Below are positions 33,008 to 42,554 of a DNA stretch of 46,471 bases, piece by piece (within the stretch, counting starts at the first letter, position 1; each line of letters begins with the position of its first letter). The notes below the pieces were generated by a model, which worked only from the letters and a program-made list of their open reading frames with translations, ran no database searches and was not told the DNA's origin. The stretch spans positions 1 through 46,471 of the forward strand of contig CAZKYI010000012.1 of the NCBI GenBank assembly GCA_964557005.1, in the 5' to 3' direction. The position numbers were made by a program, and so were the translations under genes. The stretch comes from JBECKS01 sp964557005. Its GTDB lineage: Bacteria > Pseudomonadota > Gammaproteobacteria > Pseudomonadales > JBECKS01.

Positions 33008-33913
33008 ATGAAAATAATTCAAGAAAATTCGTTCAAGCATATAGTAAGCAGTATATCTATGCTCGCTTGTATTCTGTTGTTAAGTACCTGTGGTAGTGGC
33101 GGCAGTAGCGGCCCTTCTTTCGATAGTGAAGGTACTGAGGATAACCCTGTTATTTTGTCACTGAACACGCTGAAGCAAGGCTATTCAGGCACTGTTGGTA
33201 AAAAAGGATCAAAAAGTTATTACAGGGTTGAGGACTTAATGCCCAATCTGGAAGTAGAACATGATTTATATGCTTATATTTTTGTTGTTAACAATATAAG
33301 CGGAAAGGACGGGGTGGGAATGCTGATACCAGATATTTGTAAGCATGGTGGAGGTGGTTGGCGAGGTGCGACAGATATGCACTGCCCTGTATTTGTCGAT
33401 GATGATGAGGCTGTTAATCTGGATATAACAATAATCAACGATTTTACTGCCAGAGGTGCTGAATATGTACTCGGGATGCGTAACCCGGCTCCAAGTGAGT
33501 TTGTGGATCTGAGCAAAGCGGAAGCCATAGCTGGGCACGAGGGTTTCACTGGTGATCCACGAAGTGTCTACACTATTGAAGGACTTGGTACAAATAAGAA
33601 TTATGAAATAGCCATCACCAATGTTAAAAATATTGGTAATGGAAAAAATGGTGATATTGAGGTCTGCATTTCAGGAATAGTTGATCCTACAGATAGTGAG
33701 AATATTCAATTAAGTAATATGTGTTGGGAGATTGGTTTAAAAACAAAGATAAAAACAAAATGGGCTTGTAACCACTGGGATTATGATTATTCAGAAGACG
33801 AGTGCGGTTCGTATAGTGATACTTTAAGCATTGATATACAGAGTAGTGAGAGTGCATTGGCAGAAATCGGTTATGAAGGACACTCTTATACACTCAAAAT
33901 AAAAGAGCTGTAA
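33008..33913 (+). CDS. Lipoprotein of unknown function, possible PPC-like domain
   Basis: This is 301 residues. The signal peptide and lipobox (LLLSTCGSGGSSG) show an envelope lipoprotein. The mature part starts GTEDNPVILSLNTLKQGYSG, then SYYRVEDL, a pattern like bacterial pre-peptidase C-terminal (PPC) beta-sandwich domains; a second similar half begins near SRSVYTIEGLGTNKNYEI. Several Cys lie in the C-terminal half. Start 33008 is set by GTGAGGA and the signal peptide. It shares its leader with the next gene, so both may respond to the same signal. No enzymatic motif seen. Confidence 0.75.
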   Translation: MKIIQENSFKHIVSSISMLACILLLSTCGSGGSSGPSFDSEGTEDNPVILSLNTLKQGYSGTVGKKGSKSYYRVEDLMPNLEVEHDLYAYIFVVNNISGKDGVGMLIPDICKHGGGGWRGATDMHCPVFVDDDEAVNLDITIINDFTARGAEYVLGMRNPAPSEFVDLSKAEAIAGHEGFTGDPRSVYTIEGLGTNKNYEIAITNVKNIGNGKNGDIEVCISGIVDPTDSENIQLSNMCWEIGLKTKIKTKWACNHWDYDYSEDECGSYSDTLSIDIQSSESALAEIGYEGHSYTLKIKEL

Positions 33914-33943
33914 TAGCTTATTAATTTGGTGTGGGCTGGCGTT

Positions 33944-33995
33944 CGTTTTGGCGAAAAAACTTGAGTATTTTGTCTTTACCTTTGTGAGAAAAAAT
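33944..33995 (+). repeat. Duplicated 5' leader, copy B
   Basis: This copy reads GCGAAAAAACTTGAGTATTT, then TGTCTTTACCTTTGTGAGAA, just before ATG 33996. It matches copy A at 32955-33007 with a few indels and substitutions. The two lipoproteins downstream are otherwise unrelated, so the leader, not the gene, was duplicated or conserved. Confidence 0.8.
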
Positions 33996-36900
33996 ATGAG
34001 AAAACAAATTGGAGCAATTTTACGCAATGTAGTTTTCTTGTTGTCCCTGATTTTTTTTATTATTTCATGTGGCGGAGGTGGAGGTGATGGCTCGTCCGCT
34101 GATAAAACTTTTACGCTGCAATACAGCGCAGGTGCAGGTGGTTCGGTAGCGGGCAAGCTAAAACAATCGGTTAGTGAGGGTGGCAATGGAACGACGGTGA
34201 ATGCTGTTCCCGATGATGGATTTGTTTTTAATCGCTGGAGTGATGGTTACGCAGAATCGGCGCGTACTGATGAAAATGTAAAAGCCAATATAAAAGTTCA
34301 GGCACAATTCAAAGCAGAAGACGATGATGGAATACAATATACCCTGAGCTACACAGCGGGTTCGGGTGGAAGCATATCGGGTATAACACCTCAGCTTGTA
34401 GACGAAGGTGATAATGGTTCATCTATAACGGCCGTTCCCAATACGGGCTATCACTTTGTTGAGTGGAGTGACGGCAGCAGTACAAATCCAAGAATCGACA
34501 GTGCAGTCACAGAAAATATTACTGTTAGCGCCAGTTTTGCGATTAACAGCTACACGCTTTCCTACAGTGCTGGTAGTAATGGTTCATTAACTGGTGGCGC
34601 ATCACAAAATGTTAATCATGGTAGTAATGGTACGGCTGTGACCGCAGTGCCAAATATAAACCATCATTTCGTGCAGTGGAGTGATGGCAGCATGGAGAAT
34701 CCTCGAATAGATAATTCAGTCACAGGGAATATTAGTGTTACTGCAAACTTCGCCATTAACAGTTACACGCTTTCCTACAGTGCTGGTAGTAATGGTTCAT
34801 TAACTGGTAGCGCATCACAAAATGTTAATCAAGGCAGCAATGGTGTGGAGGTGGCTGCGGTGCCGAATACAGGTTATTTATTTGATGAGTGGAGTGATGG
34901 CAATATCTCCAATCCTCGTATCGATACTAATGTCACGCAAAATATTGCGGTTACTGCCAACTTTATTTTGAAAACTTACACTTTGACCTATAGCGCTGGT
35001 GAAGGTGGGGGTTTAACCGGAGAAACAGAGCAGGTTGTGAATCATGGCAGTAATGGTACTGTCGTAACAGCAGTGCCAGATACAGATTACTATTTCATTC
35101 AGTGGAGCGATGGCAATATCACCAATCCGCGTACTGATATTAATGTCACAGGTGATGTTTTGGTTAGTGCAATTTTTTCGACGCAACCACCTTTAAGTCC
35201 GTGGCTTGTGAGGCTTCATTCAGGTGCATTGACTATTAATGTGAAGGGGCCGACAAAGGCAGAAATTACTTGGGAAGCCACAGATGGAGAAATTTATGAT
35301 TTATACATTACCCGTGATGCTGAAACCGATTTAAGTAATTACAGTGCTTATGGTGCAGATTTAATAACAGATGTGACTCCGCCAATATTGCTGGATGATT
35401 TGGTGGTGGATGAATCTGTCTATGTTGCTTTGATGGTAAATAATGAATTAAGTAGTTGGAGCAGCTTTGCAGGTAAAACTTTGGGAGTTGATAACAATAC
35501 TGCCAATGGGTACGTTCGTTCACAGGCAATAAGCGAGGATGGCACACGGTATGTGGGTGGTAATTTTACTCATGTTAACTTGGTTAATGGTGGAGGGGTG
35601 GCGATACCTGTGGGGGCGGAAAATCCTCTGACGGTGTTTCCTTCGGTTAATGGTGTTGTGGAGGCTGTTGCGCCTGATGGCGTTGGGGGTTGGTATTTGG
35701 GAGGTGGTTTCATCAGTGTTGGTGGTAAAGAAAGATGGAATCTTGCACACATAGATAATCTGGGTCGTGTGACAGACTGGAACCCGGGAGCCGACAGTGA
35801 GGTACGAACTTTAGTTGTTGCTGATGGGGTGATTTATGCAGGAGGAACTTTTAACGCAGTAGGTGGTGGTACAGGGACGACTACACGTCGTCGTTTAGCC
35901 GCTTTTGATACGGCGGGTAATGTCACGGACTGGAATCCGGGAGCCGACAGTTGGGTACGAACTTTAGTTGTTGCTGACGGGGTGATTTATACAGGAGGAA
36001 CTTTTAACGTAGTAGGTGGTGGTACAGGGACGACTACACGTCGTCGTTTGGCCGCTTTTGATACGGCGGGTAATGTCACGGACTGGAACCCGGGGGTTGA
36101 TTTGGGGAGTGTGAGCACTTTAGCCATTGCTGACGGGGTAATTTATGCAGGAGGTTTGTTTGGGTCAGCAGGGGGTGGTACAGGGACGACTACACGTCAT
36201 AGTTTGGCCGCCTTCGATACAGCAGGCAATCTAACGGACTGGAATCCGGGAGCCGACAGTGGGGTACGAACTTTAGTTGTTGCTGACGGGGTAATTTATG
36301 CGGGGGGAGATTTTACCGGAGTAGGCGGCGGTACAGGGACGACTACACGCCATCATTTGGCCGCCTTTGATGCGGCAGGTAATGTTACGGACTGGAACCC
36401 GGGAGTGGCAGACAAACTGGGAGCGATAGGCAGCATAGTGTCCACTTTAGCCATTGCTGATGGGGTGGTTTATGTAGGGGGGAGTTTTGCCAAAGCAGGG
36501 GGTGGCACGGGCACTACTCCCCGTAATCGTCTGGCCGCTTTTGATATGGCAGGTAACTTGGCAGACTGGAACCCAAGGGCAAACGAAACCGTAAATACTC
36601 TGGCTATTGCTAACGATATCATTTATGCGGGTGGGTGGTTTAACGGAATAAGCGCAGGTACAACGATGTTGCGCAGTCGTTTAGCGGCCTTTGATATAGC
36701 AGGCAACCTGACAGACTGGAATCCGGGAGTGAGTGGTTTGCCGGAAACTTTAGCCATTGCTGACGGGGTAATTTATGCAGGGGGAACTTTTACCTCAGCC
36801 GGAGGCGGTACGGCCACTACACCCCGTAGTCGTTTGGCAGCCTTTGATACGGCAGGTAATGTCATGGATNNNNNNNNNNNNNNNNNNNNNNNNNNNNNNN

Positions 36901-37770
36901 NNNNNNNNNNNNNNNNNNNNNNNNNNNNNNNNNNNNNNNNNNNNNNNNNNNNNNNNNNNNNNNNNNNNNTTTGATACGGCAGGTAATGTCATGGATTGGA
37001 ATCCAGGGGTGAATAACAGAGTAGGTAGTTTGGCGATTGCTGATGGTGTGATTTATGCAGGTGGAAGTTTTAGCGGAGCCGGGGGTGGTACGGGCACTAC
37101 ACCCCGTAGTCGTTTGGCAGCCTTTGATACGGCAGGTAATGTCATGGATTGGAATCCAGGGGTGAATAACAGAGTAGATAGTTTGGCGATTGCTAATGGT
37201 GTGATTTATGTGGGTGGAACTTTTACCTCAGCCGTAGGCGGTACGGGTACTACACCCCGTAGTCGTTTGGCAGCCTTTGATACGGCCGGCAATCTAATGG
37301 ACTGGAATCCAGGGGTGAGCAGCACAGTGGGAACTTTAGCCGTTGCTGATGGAATAATTTATGCGGGTGGAGATTTTAGTGGAGCCGGGGGTGGTACGGG
37401 CACTACACCTCGTAGTCATTTGGCAGCCTTTGATGCGGCAGGTAATGTCATGGATTGGAATCCAGGGGTGAATAACAGAGTAGATAGTTTGGCGATTGCT
37501 AATGGTGTGATTTATGTGGGTGGAACTTTTAGCAGAGCTGGGGGTGGTACGGGTACTACACTCCGCGATTGTTTGGCCGCTTTTGATATGGCAGGTAATA
37601 TAACGGATTGGAATCCGGGAGTGGCGGATGCCATAGTGCTTGCAGTGAGTACTTTAGTCGTTGATAAGGGAGTAATTTATGCAGGGGGTTCTTTTAATGT
37701 AGTAGGAACGTTAACGATACGCAGTCGTTTAGCGGCCTTTGATGAAGATGGTAATTTGCTGAATCAGTAG
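33996..37770 (+). CDS. Large lipoprotein with five InlB B-repeat-like domains and DUF5122-like repeats (interrupted by assembly gap)
   Basis: The signal peptide and lipobox (FFIISCGGGGG) are followed by five ~70-residue repeats with the pattern YTLSYSAGSNGSLTG...AVPNTGYxFxxWSDG...NPRxD...ITVxAxF, like divergent InlB B-repeats. A beta-sandwich, FN3-like segment (about 400-510) comes next. At least twelve units of 51 residues then follow, each with AAFDTAGNVTDWNPG, a variable loop, LAIADGVIYAGG and GTGTTPR, resembling the DUF5122/delta-60 beta-propeller repeat. 100 Ns interrupt one repeat at 36870-36969. The flanks carry the same 27 bases and are in frame if overlapped. Probably a surface adhesin or scaffold; function inferred only from architecture. 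Start chosen for the lipobox and GTGAG site. Confidence 0.82.
35901..37750 (+). repeat. 153-bp coding tandem repeat array
   Basis: Repeat units starting at TTTGATACGGC(A/G)GGTAA recur every 153 bases (for example 36970 to 37123), with occasional short insertions in the loop. Nucleotide identity between some neighbours is very high, indicating recent duplication or gene conversion. The array explains the assembly break. Confidence 0.88.
36870..36969. other. 100-N scaffold gap inside the repeat array
   Basis: Exactly 100 Ns, the usual placeholder for unknown length. The 27 bases before it (36843-36869) are identical to the 27 after it (36970-36996). Merging them keeps the reading frame, so the true gap may be zero, negative, or any whole number of repeat units. 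Confidence 0.97.
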
Positions 37771-37841
37771 TAGGAGATATTTTGCTAAATACGTATTGCT
37801 AGGTACTAATGTATGGGAAAAGATAGCAAGAAATCGATAGT

Positions 37842-38066
37842 ATGGCTGTCACCCACTTTAGGACAACTCTCATGATTCAATATATTGCTGCTCAAGTAGC
37901 AGGCTCCTGTCGCTTGGAAGGTATCCATGTTTCTCAGGAAGATGAAGCCGTAATGACTGCGATTATTGTAGGTGATATTGATGCTTCTGAATTGCGTCAA
38001 CAGCGTGTGGATGCCTATCGAAAAAAACATAGTGCTACTTTAAAAGCGGCTAATTGCCAAGTTTAG
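37842..38066 (+). CDS. Orphan Fic-antitoxin-like (VbhA/FicA type) small protein
   Basis: This is 74 residues; ATG 37872 is an alternative start giving 64. It contains AAQVAGSCRLEGIHVSQEDE. The S-x3-E-G in SCRLEG matches the inhibitory (S/T)xxxE(G/N) motif by which VbhA/FicA-type antitoxins block the ATP site of Fic AMP-transferases. The C-terminal half (IIVGDIDASELRQQRVDAY) resembles the small helical remainder of such antitoxins. No Fic toxin (HPFx(D/E)GNGR) is encoded next to it. Short length makes the family call moderate. Confidence 0.55.
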   Translation: MAVTHFRTTLMIQYIAAQVAGSCRLEGIHVSQEDEAVMTAIIVGDIDASELRQQRVDAYRKKHSATLKAANCQV

Positions 38067-38123
38067 AACCATCTCTATCAACCTGTTGGGAAACCACTGC
38101 TTTATCTAAAAGTTTGTTATTCC

Positions 38124-38912
38124 CTAACAATTCCTATACTCCGGCTTCTGCTTGGTTAAAAACGCCATAACTGCGGCTTTAAAATCTTCTGTTTGCGCAC
38201 ACAAAATCTGATTTCTATCTTCCATTGCAATCGCAGATTCCAGACTCGGTGCATCGATATTCATATTCAGTGCTTCTTTGGATAAACGTAAACCCAGTGG
38301 TGATGTAGCTAACAAATCCTCAACATAGGATTCAGCGGCTTGTTCCAACTGCGCATCAGGTACGACTTCTGAAACCAAACCTGTTGCCAAAGCACGCTGT
38401 GCCTTGATAAAACGGCCAGTCAAAATCAATTCAGAGGCAACTGAAACGCCGACCAAACGTGGCAGTAAATAACTTACGCCGACATCGCAACCCGACAAAC
38501 CGATTTTGATAAATGCAGCATTCATTTTTGCGCTTTCACCTGCAAGGCGAATGTCGGAAGCCAGTGCCAAAGCAAAACCGCCACCACAGGCTGCACCATG
38601 AACCAGACTGATAATGATTTGTGGGCAGCGGCGCATCTTGATCACAATTTCGCTGATTTCTCTTTGTGTGCGTAAACCTGAAACAGAATTGTTTACCGCA
38701 GCGCCTTCTTTTAAATCCAGCCCTGCACAAAAAGCGCGGCCTGCGCCTTTTAACACCACAATGCGAACATCGTGATTGAAATACAGTGCATCGAAATACT
38801 CGCGCAATTCTTGCACCATTGCCTTGTTCAGTGCATTTAATTCTTCAGGGCGATTGAGTGTGACGTAATCCACGCCGTTTTTGTGTTCAATGCTGAGTGT
38901 GCTTTGGCTCAT
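38124..38912 (-). CDS. Enoyl-CoA hydratase/isomerase family protein
   Basis: This 262-residue crotonase-fold protein has VTLNRPEELNALNKAM at the start, the oxyanion-hole and CoA-binding stretch GRAFCAGLDLKEGA, and VHGAACGGGFALALASDIRLA. The catalytic region around residue 130-150 reads FIKIGLSGCDVGVSYLLPRLVG; one of the two usual catalytic Glu positions is Gly/Ser-like, so isomerase or other crotonase activity is possible rather than hydration. Cytosolic, beta-oxidation type. It lies 21 bases after the upstream cinA start, so probably co-transcribed with cinA. Confidence 0.88.
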   Translation of the reverse strand: MSQSTLSIEHKNGVDYVTLNRPEELNALNKAMVQELREYFDALYFNHDVRIVVLKGAGRAFCAGLDLKEGAAVNNSVSGLRTQREISEIVIKMRRCPQIIISLVHGAACGGGFALALASDIRLAGESAKMNAAFIKIGLSGCDVGVSYLLPRLVGVSVASELILTGRFIKAQRALATGLVSEVVPDAQLEQAAESYVEDLLATSPLGLRLSKEALNMNIDAPSLESAIAMEDRNQILCAQTEDFKAAVMAFLTKQKPEYRNC

Positions 38913-38933
38913 CGTGTTTTCCTGTTTCAGGTT

Positions 38934-40226
38934 TCAAGAATTTTTAACAATTTTCCTGCCAAAATAATCGGGCGGATTTTTGATGTTTAATAATTGCCTG
39001 CGAATTAAATCCAGCGCAGTGGCCGCCACCATCAGTTGAAATAGTTGGCGGGAGCGGGGCATATGAAAAGTAACGCATTGATGTTGTTCAACACTGCCCC
39101 AGGCGATACACACAGTGCCAACGGGTTTTTCTGCGCTGCCGCCATTCGGCCCTGCAATGCCTGAAACGGCTGCACCAATATCAGCACCACTTACATGCAA
39201 TGCGCCGAGCAACATTTCTTTGGCAACGGTTTCACTCACTGCGCCGTTTTGTGCAAGGCTTTGCTGTGTTACGCCGAGGGTGGACGATTTAATGCGATTG
39301 GAATAAGTCACAAATCCTGCTTCAAACACTTCCGAAGCGCCCGATACTTCTGTGAGCATCGAGGCGATTTTTCCCCCGGTGCAAGATTCGGCAAAGGTGA
39401 CTTTCTTGTTATGGTGTTTGAGCAAGGCAACCACTGCGCCTGCCAGCGTTTGTTCACCTTCTGAAACAAAGTAATCGCCAAACAGTTGAAATAATTTTTC
39501 TTTCCATACCTGCTTCAAGGCATGGTGTTCGGGTGAATGGGTGGTGAGTTTGATTTCAAGTGTCGGCGCACCTGCTCTGAATGAAAGTTCTACCTGTTTT
39601 GGCCAGTCGGGAAATTCATTATCAACTGTCTGCTGAAATCGTGATTCGCCAATTCCAAAACAGTGATAGCGATCAATCAACGCGCTTTGTGCGTTGGGGA
39701 ATTTTTGTGCAAGCAGGGCGGGAATATCCCCCTTGAGCATGGCTTCAAGTTCAGAAGGCACGCCAGGGGTAAACAGAATCAGGCAATTATTTTTTTCGAT
39801 ATAAAAACCCGGGGCAGAACCCACAGGATTGCGAATAATGCCAACACCTTCGGGCAAAATAGCCTGCTTGATGTTCGCTGCACTCAGCTGCGCGTTCATG
39901 CGTTCGCACCAGTTTTTCACTTGTTGAAGTGCCTGTGCATGCTCTGTTAGCGGAAGATTGAAGGCTTTGCCCAGTGCTTCTGCACTTAAATCATCAATCG
40001 TAGGCCCCAAGCCACCATTCACTAACAGCACATCACATTCCTTGCTCATGCTTTGAATGGAATGCACCAGCAGTTCCATATCATCACCAATGGTGATGCG
40101 CCGATAAACAGACAGACTTAATCGTGCGAGCATTTCTGCAAAGCGATTGGAATTGGTGTCGGTGGTGACACCGCTCATTAGTTCATTGCCGGTGAGTAGT
40201 AGTTGTATACGAACCTTGGTTTTCAT
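38934..40226 (-). CDS. cinA: CinA-family protein (MoaB-like domain plus nicotinamide-nucleotide amidase domain)
   Basis: This 430-residue protein has an N-terminal COG1058 domain (LLLTGNELMSGVTTDTNS, LVNGGLGPTIDD) and a C-terminal PncC-type amidase domain (VTFAESCTGGKIASMLTEVS, SGIAGPNGGSAEKPVGTVCI). PncC deamidates NMN to nicotinic-acid mononucleotide in pyridine-nucleotide recycling; the N-terminal domain has ADP-ribose pyrophosphatase activity in some homologues. Length is standard for two-domain CinA. It is preceded by a dispersed-repeat fragment and the terminator of the SDR operon. Confidence 0.92.
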   Translation of the reverse strand: MKTKVRIQLLLTGNELMSGVTTDTNSNRFAEMLARLSLSVYRRITIGDDMELLVHSIQSMSKECDVLLVNGGLGPTIDDLSAEALGKAFNLPLTEHAQALQQVKNWCERMNAQLSAANIKQAILPEGVGIIRNPVGSAPGFYIEKNNCLILFTPGVPSELEAMLKGDIPALLAQKFPNAQSALIDRYHCFGIGESRFQQTVDNEFPDWPKQVELSFRAGAPTLEIKLTTHSPEHHALKQVWKEKLFQLFGDYFVSEGEQTLAGAVVALLKHHNKKVTFAESCTGGKIASMLTEVSGASEVFEAGFVTYSNRIKSSTLGVTQQSLAQNGAVSETVAKEMLLGALHVSGADIGAAVSGIAGPNGGSAEKPVGTVCIAWGSVEQHQCVTFHMPRSRQLFQLMVAATALDLIRRQLLNIKNPPDYFGRKIVKNS

Positions 40227-40248
40227 TGTGTTTTAAATATGTTTTGTT

Positions 40249-40277
40249 GAGATTCTTCGCTGTGCTCAGAATGACAG
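40249..40277. repeat. Partial dispersed palindromic repeat (copy 3)
   Basis: The sequence GAGATTCTTCGC...CTCAGAATGACA matches the right half of the element at 13032-13114. It lies between cinA and a terminator. Confidence 0.7.
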
Positions 40278-40280
40278 GCG

Positions 40281-40332
40281 AAAAAAAAGGCTTATGACCT
40301 CGGTTGTAACACCTTTCGCCATAAGCCTTTTT
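40281..40332 (-). terminator. Rho-independent terminator after the SDR gene
   Basis: A 13-base stem AAAAAGGCTTATG (40284-40296) pairs with CATAAGCCTTTTT (40320-40332) around a 23-base loop. On the minus strand it ends in a U-run from the A8 tract at 40281-40288. It closes the acyl-CoA dehydrogenase-SDR unit. Confidence 0.85.
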
Positions 40333-40358
40333 GGTTACCGCTTAAAATAATTTAAAAA

Positions 40359-41255
40359 TTATTTTTGCAGGTTTTGCATGATGGTCATCATCGATTCACC
40401 AATGCTGCTTGGGTAAGTCGCATTGTCGAAACCAACCACTTTATCCCAACCAGCGTTAATGGCTTCGGGTGTTACGTTGTTGATGTCCAAGCCAAGGCCT
40501 GCGGCACGTTGCCAACGTAATTTGCCGAACCAGCCACAACCGACTTCGTACAAACCGTTGGTTTCCTTGCTGTTTTCATCACACAGTTTCAGAACCAGTG
40601 GTGTGACATATTCAGGCTTGAGGTTTTTCAGCATGTCGGGTGGCATTACAGTTTCAGTCAAACGAGAAGCCGCAATCGGAGCAATGGTGTTCACCAGCAC
40701 GTTACGTTTTTGACCTTCAATCGCCAGACTTTGCGCCATACCGAGTTGGCCGAGTTTGGCCATGGAATAGTTCACCTGACCGAAGTTGCCGTAAATACCT
40801 GCTGCAGAAGCGGTGAAAATAACGCGACCGAATTCGTGATCACGCATGTAGTTCCATGCGGCTTTAGTGACTGCATAGGCACCTTTAACGTGAACGTCAT
40901 AAATCAGGTTCCAGTCCTTGTCTTCCATTTTGTGGAAGCTGACATCACGAAGAATACCCGCGTTATTAACAATCACGTCAATCCTGCCGTAGGTATCCAT
41001 TGCTGTTTGAACGATTTTGTCACCGTCCAGCACTGAATCGTAGTTGGCGACGGCCTGGCCACCTGCGGCCTTGATTTCGTCAACCACAACATCGGCAGCC
41101 GCTTTGGAAGCGCCATCACCAAAAGCACCGCCACCCAAATCGTTCACTACAACTTTTGCACCACGCGCTGCAAATTGAAGCGCATGAGATTTTCCCAAGC
41201 CGTTACCGGCACCTGTTACGATGACAACGCGATCATCAAAACGAACTTCAGACAT
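40359..41255 (-). CDS. (3R)-hydroxyacyl-CoA dehydrogenase-like SDR
   Basis: This 298-residue SDR has VTGAGNGLGKSHALQFAARGA, the inserted loop NDLGGGAFGDGAS typical of the peroxisomal multifunctional enzyme 2 dehydrogenase domain, NNAG (97-100), Ser150 and the Y163-x3-K167 pair in NYSMAK. The Asp in VNDL after beta2 indicates NAD. It probably oxidises 3-hydroxyacyl-CoA to 3-ketoacyl-CoA. It follows the acyl-CoA dehydrogenase gene by 45 bases on the same strand and ends at a strong terminator. Confidence 0.9.
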   Translation of the reverse strand: MSEVRFDDRVVIVTGAGNGLGKSHALQFAARGAKVVVNDLGGGAFGDGASKAAADVVVDEIKAAGGQAVANYDSVLDGDKIVQTAMDTYGRIDVIVNNAGILRDVSFHKMEDKDWNLIYDVHVKGAYAVTKAAWNYMRDHEFGRVIFTASAAGIYGNFGQVNYSMAKLGQLGMAQSLAIEGQKRNVLVNTIAPIAASRLTETVMPPDMLKNLKPEYVTPLVLKLCDENSKETNGLYEVGCGWFGKLRWQRAAGLGLDINNVTPEAINAGWDKVVGFDNATYPSSIGESMMTIMQNLQK

Positions 41256-41300
41256 TGATAGCCTCCTAAAAAGAAAAATGCCCTAAGGCACTATGAAAAT

Positions 41301-42428
41301 TTACAGGTTCATTCCACGAGCTATGACATCTTTCATAATCTCGTTTGTACCTGCAAAGATGCGAGTTATACGGGCATCCGTATAAGCTCTGCAAATGGGG
41401 TATTCTTCCATGTAGCCGTAGCCGCCATGAAGCTGAACACCTTCGTCCACCACTTTATTGATTAAATCAGTCGTCCAGTATTTGGCCATGCAGGCTTCAT
41501 CAGGACTGACTTCGCCTTTTAAATGGCGACTGACTAACGCATCAATAAAAGTCTGAGCGATTGTAATTTCTGTTTTCATTTCCGCAAGTTTAAAGCGGGT
41601 GTTCTGGAACTGGCTGATGGTCTTACCAAAGGCCTTGCGTTCTTTCACATAGTCGATGGTGAGATCCAACGCACGCTGGGCACCAGCAACCGCGCCAATG
41701 GCGGTGACAATACGTTCTTGCACCAGTTTTTGCATCAGGCAGATAAAGCCTTTGTCCATTTCTCCGAGGATATGTTCAGAACCCAGCTTGACGTTTTCAA
41801 AGAAAAGTTCGGAGGTATCCTGTGATTTCATGCCCATTTTCTTGAGGTTGCGGCCTTTATTGAAACCTTCCATACCGCGTTCAACCAGACACAGGGTAAT
41901 GCCGTTTTCGGTCTTGGCGGCCACAATCACCAAGTCGCACAGAATACCGTTCGAGATAAAGGTTTTTTGACCATTCAACACATAGCCATCGCCCTGTTTT
42001 TCGAGTTTGGTTTTGATGGCCTGCAAGTCGGAACCCGTGCCAGGCTCGGTCATGGCGACCGCCAGAATGCACTCGCCGCTAACCACCTTGGGCAGGTATT
42101 TGGCTTTTTGTGCTTCGGTGCCGAAGCTTGCGATGTAGGGCGCAATAATGTCGTTGTGCAGCGCCAGCGCAAAACCGGTTTCGCCGATGTAGGCCAGTTC
42201 CTCAATCATAATTTGTGAATAACGAAAATCGTTTAAGCCCAAACCACCGTATTGTTCATCGACAAAAGGCGCGAGAAAGCCATTGGCTCCCGCTTTTAAC
42301 CAGATGTCTCTCGAGACAATGCCGTCTTCACGCCATTGCTCTGAATGTGGTGCAACTTCTTCCTGACAAAACTTGCGAAAACTGTCGCGGAATATCTGGT
42401 GGTCTTCAATGAAAATTTCTCTTTGCAT
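41301..42428 (-). CDS. Acyl-CoA dehydrogenase (long-chain type)
   Basis: This 375-residue flavoenzyme has ILAVAMTEPGTGSDLQAIKT (substrate/FAD loop), the helix-G Glu in KLVQERIVTAIGAVAG matching the LCAD/IVD catalytic position, VQLHGGYGYMEEYP, and an IFAGTNEIMKDVIARGM end in which the MCAD Glu is replaced by Ala. It catalyses the first step of beta-oxidation, with ETF as electron acceptor. Complete, standard length. Operon with the SDR downstream; transcription starts in the divergent region before the thioesterase at 42555. Confidence 0.92.
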   Translation of the reverse strand: MQREIFIEDHQIFRDSFRKFCQEEVAPHSEQWREDGIVSRDIWLKAGANGFLAPFVDEQYGGLGLNDFRYSQIMIEELAYIGETGFALALHNDIIAPYIASFGTEAQKAKYLPKVVSGECILAVAMTEPGTGSDLQAIKTKLEKQGDGYVLNGQKTFISNGILCDLVIVAAKTENGITLCLVERGMEGFNKGRNLKKMGMKSQDTSELFFENVKLGSEHILGEMDKGFICLMQKLVQERIVTAIGAVAGAQRALDLTIDYVKERKAFGKTISQFQNTRFKLAEMKTEITIAQTFIDALVSRHLKGEVSPDEACMAKYWTTDLINKVVDEGVQLHGGYGYMEEYPICRAYTDARITRIFAGTNEIMKDVIARGMNL

Positions 42429-42554
42429 GATGTATCCAATGAATAGTGAGGCCGATTTAACGGCAGGCAGTGTAGCACCTTTTGTTGGCGGGTATGAGCT
42501 GACATACTGCGCCCTTTATCCAATCACGTGTTCATTACAGGAAAGCAAAACACC

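Noticed and set aside
35761..37760. CRISPR-like regular repeats
   Set aside because: Regular 153-base spacing is coding and in frame (51-residue units); no short direct repeats with unique spacers.
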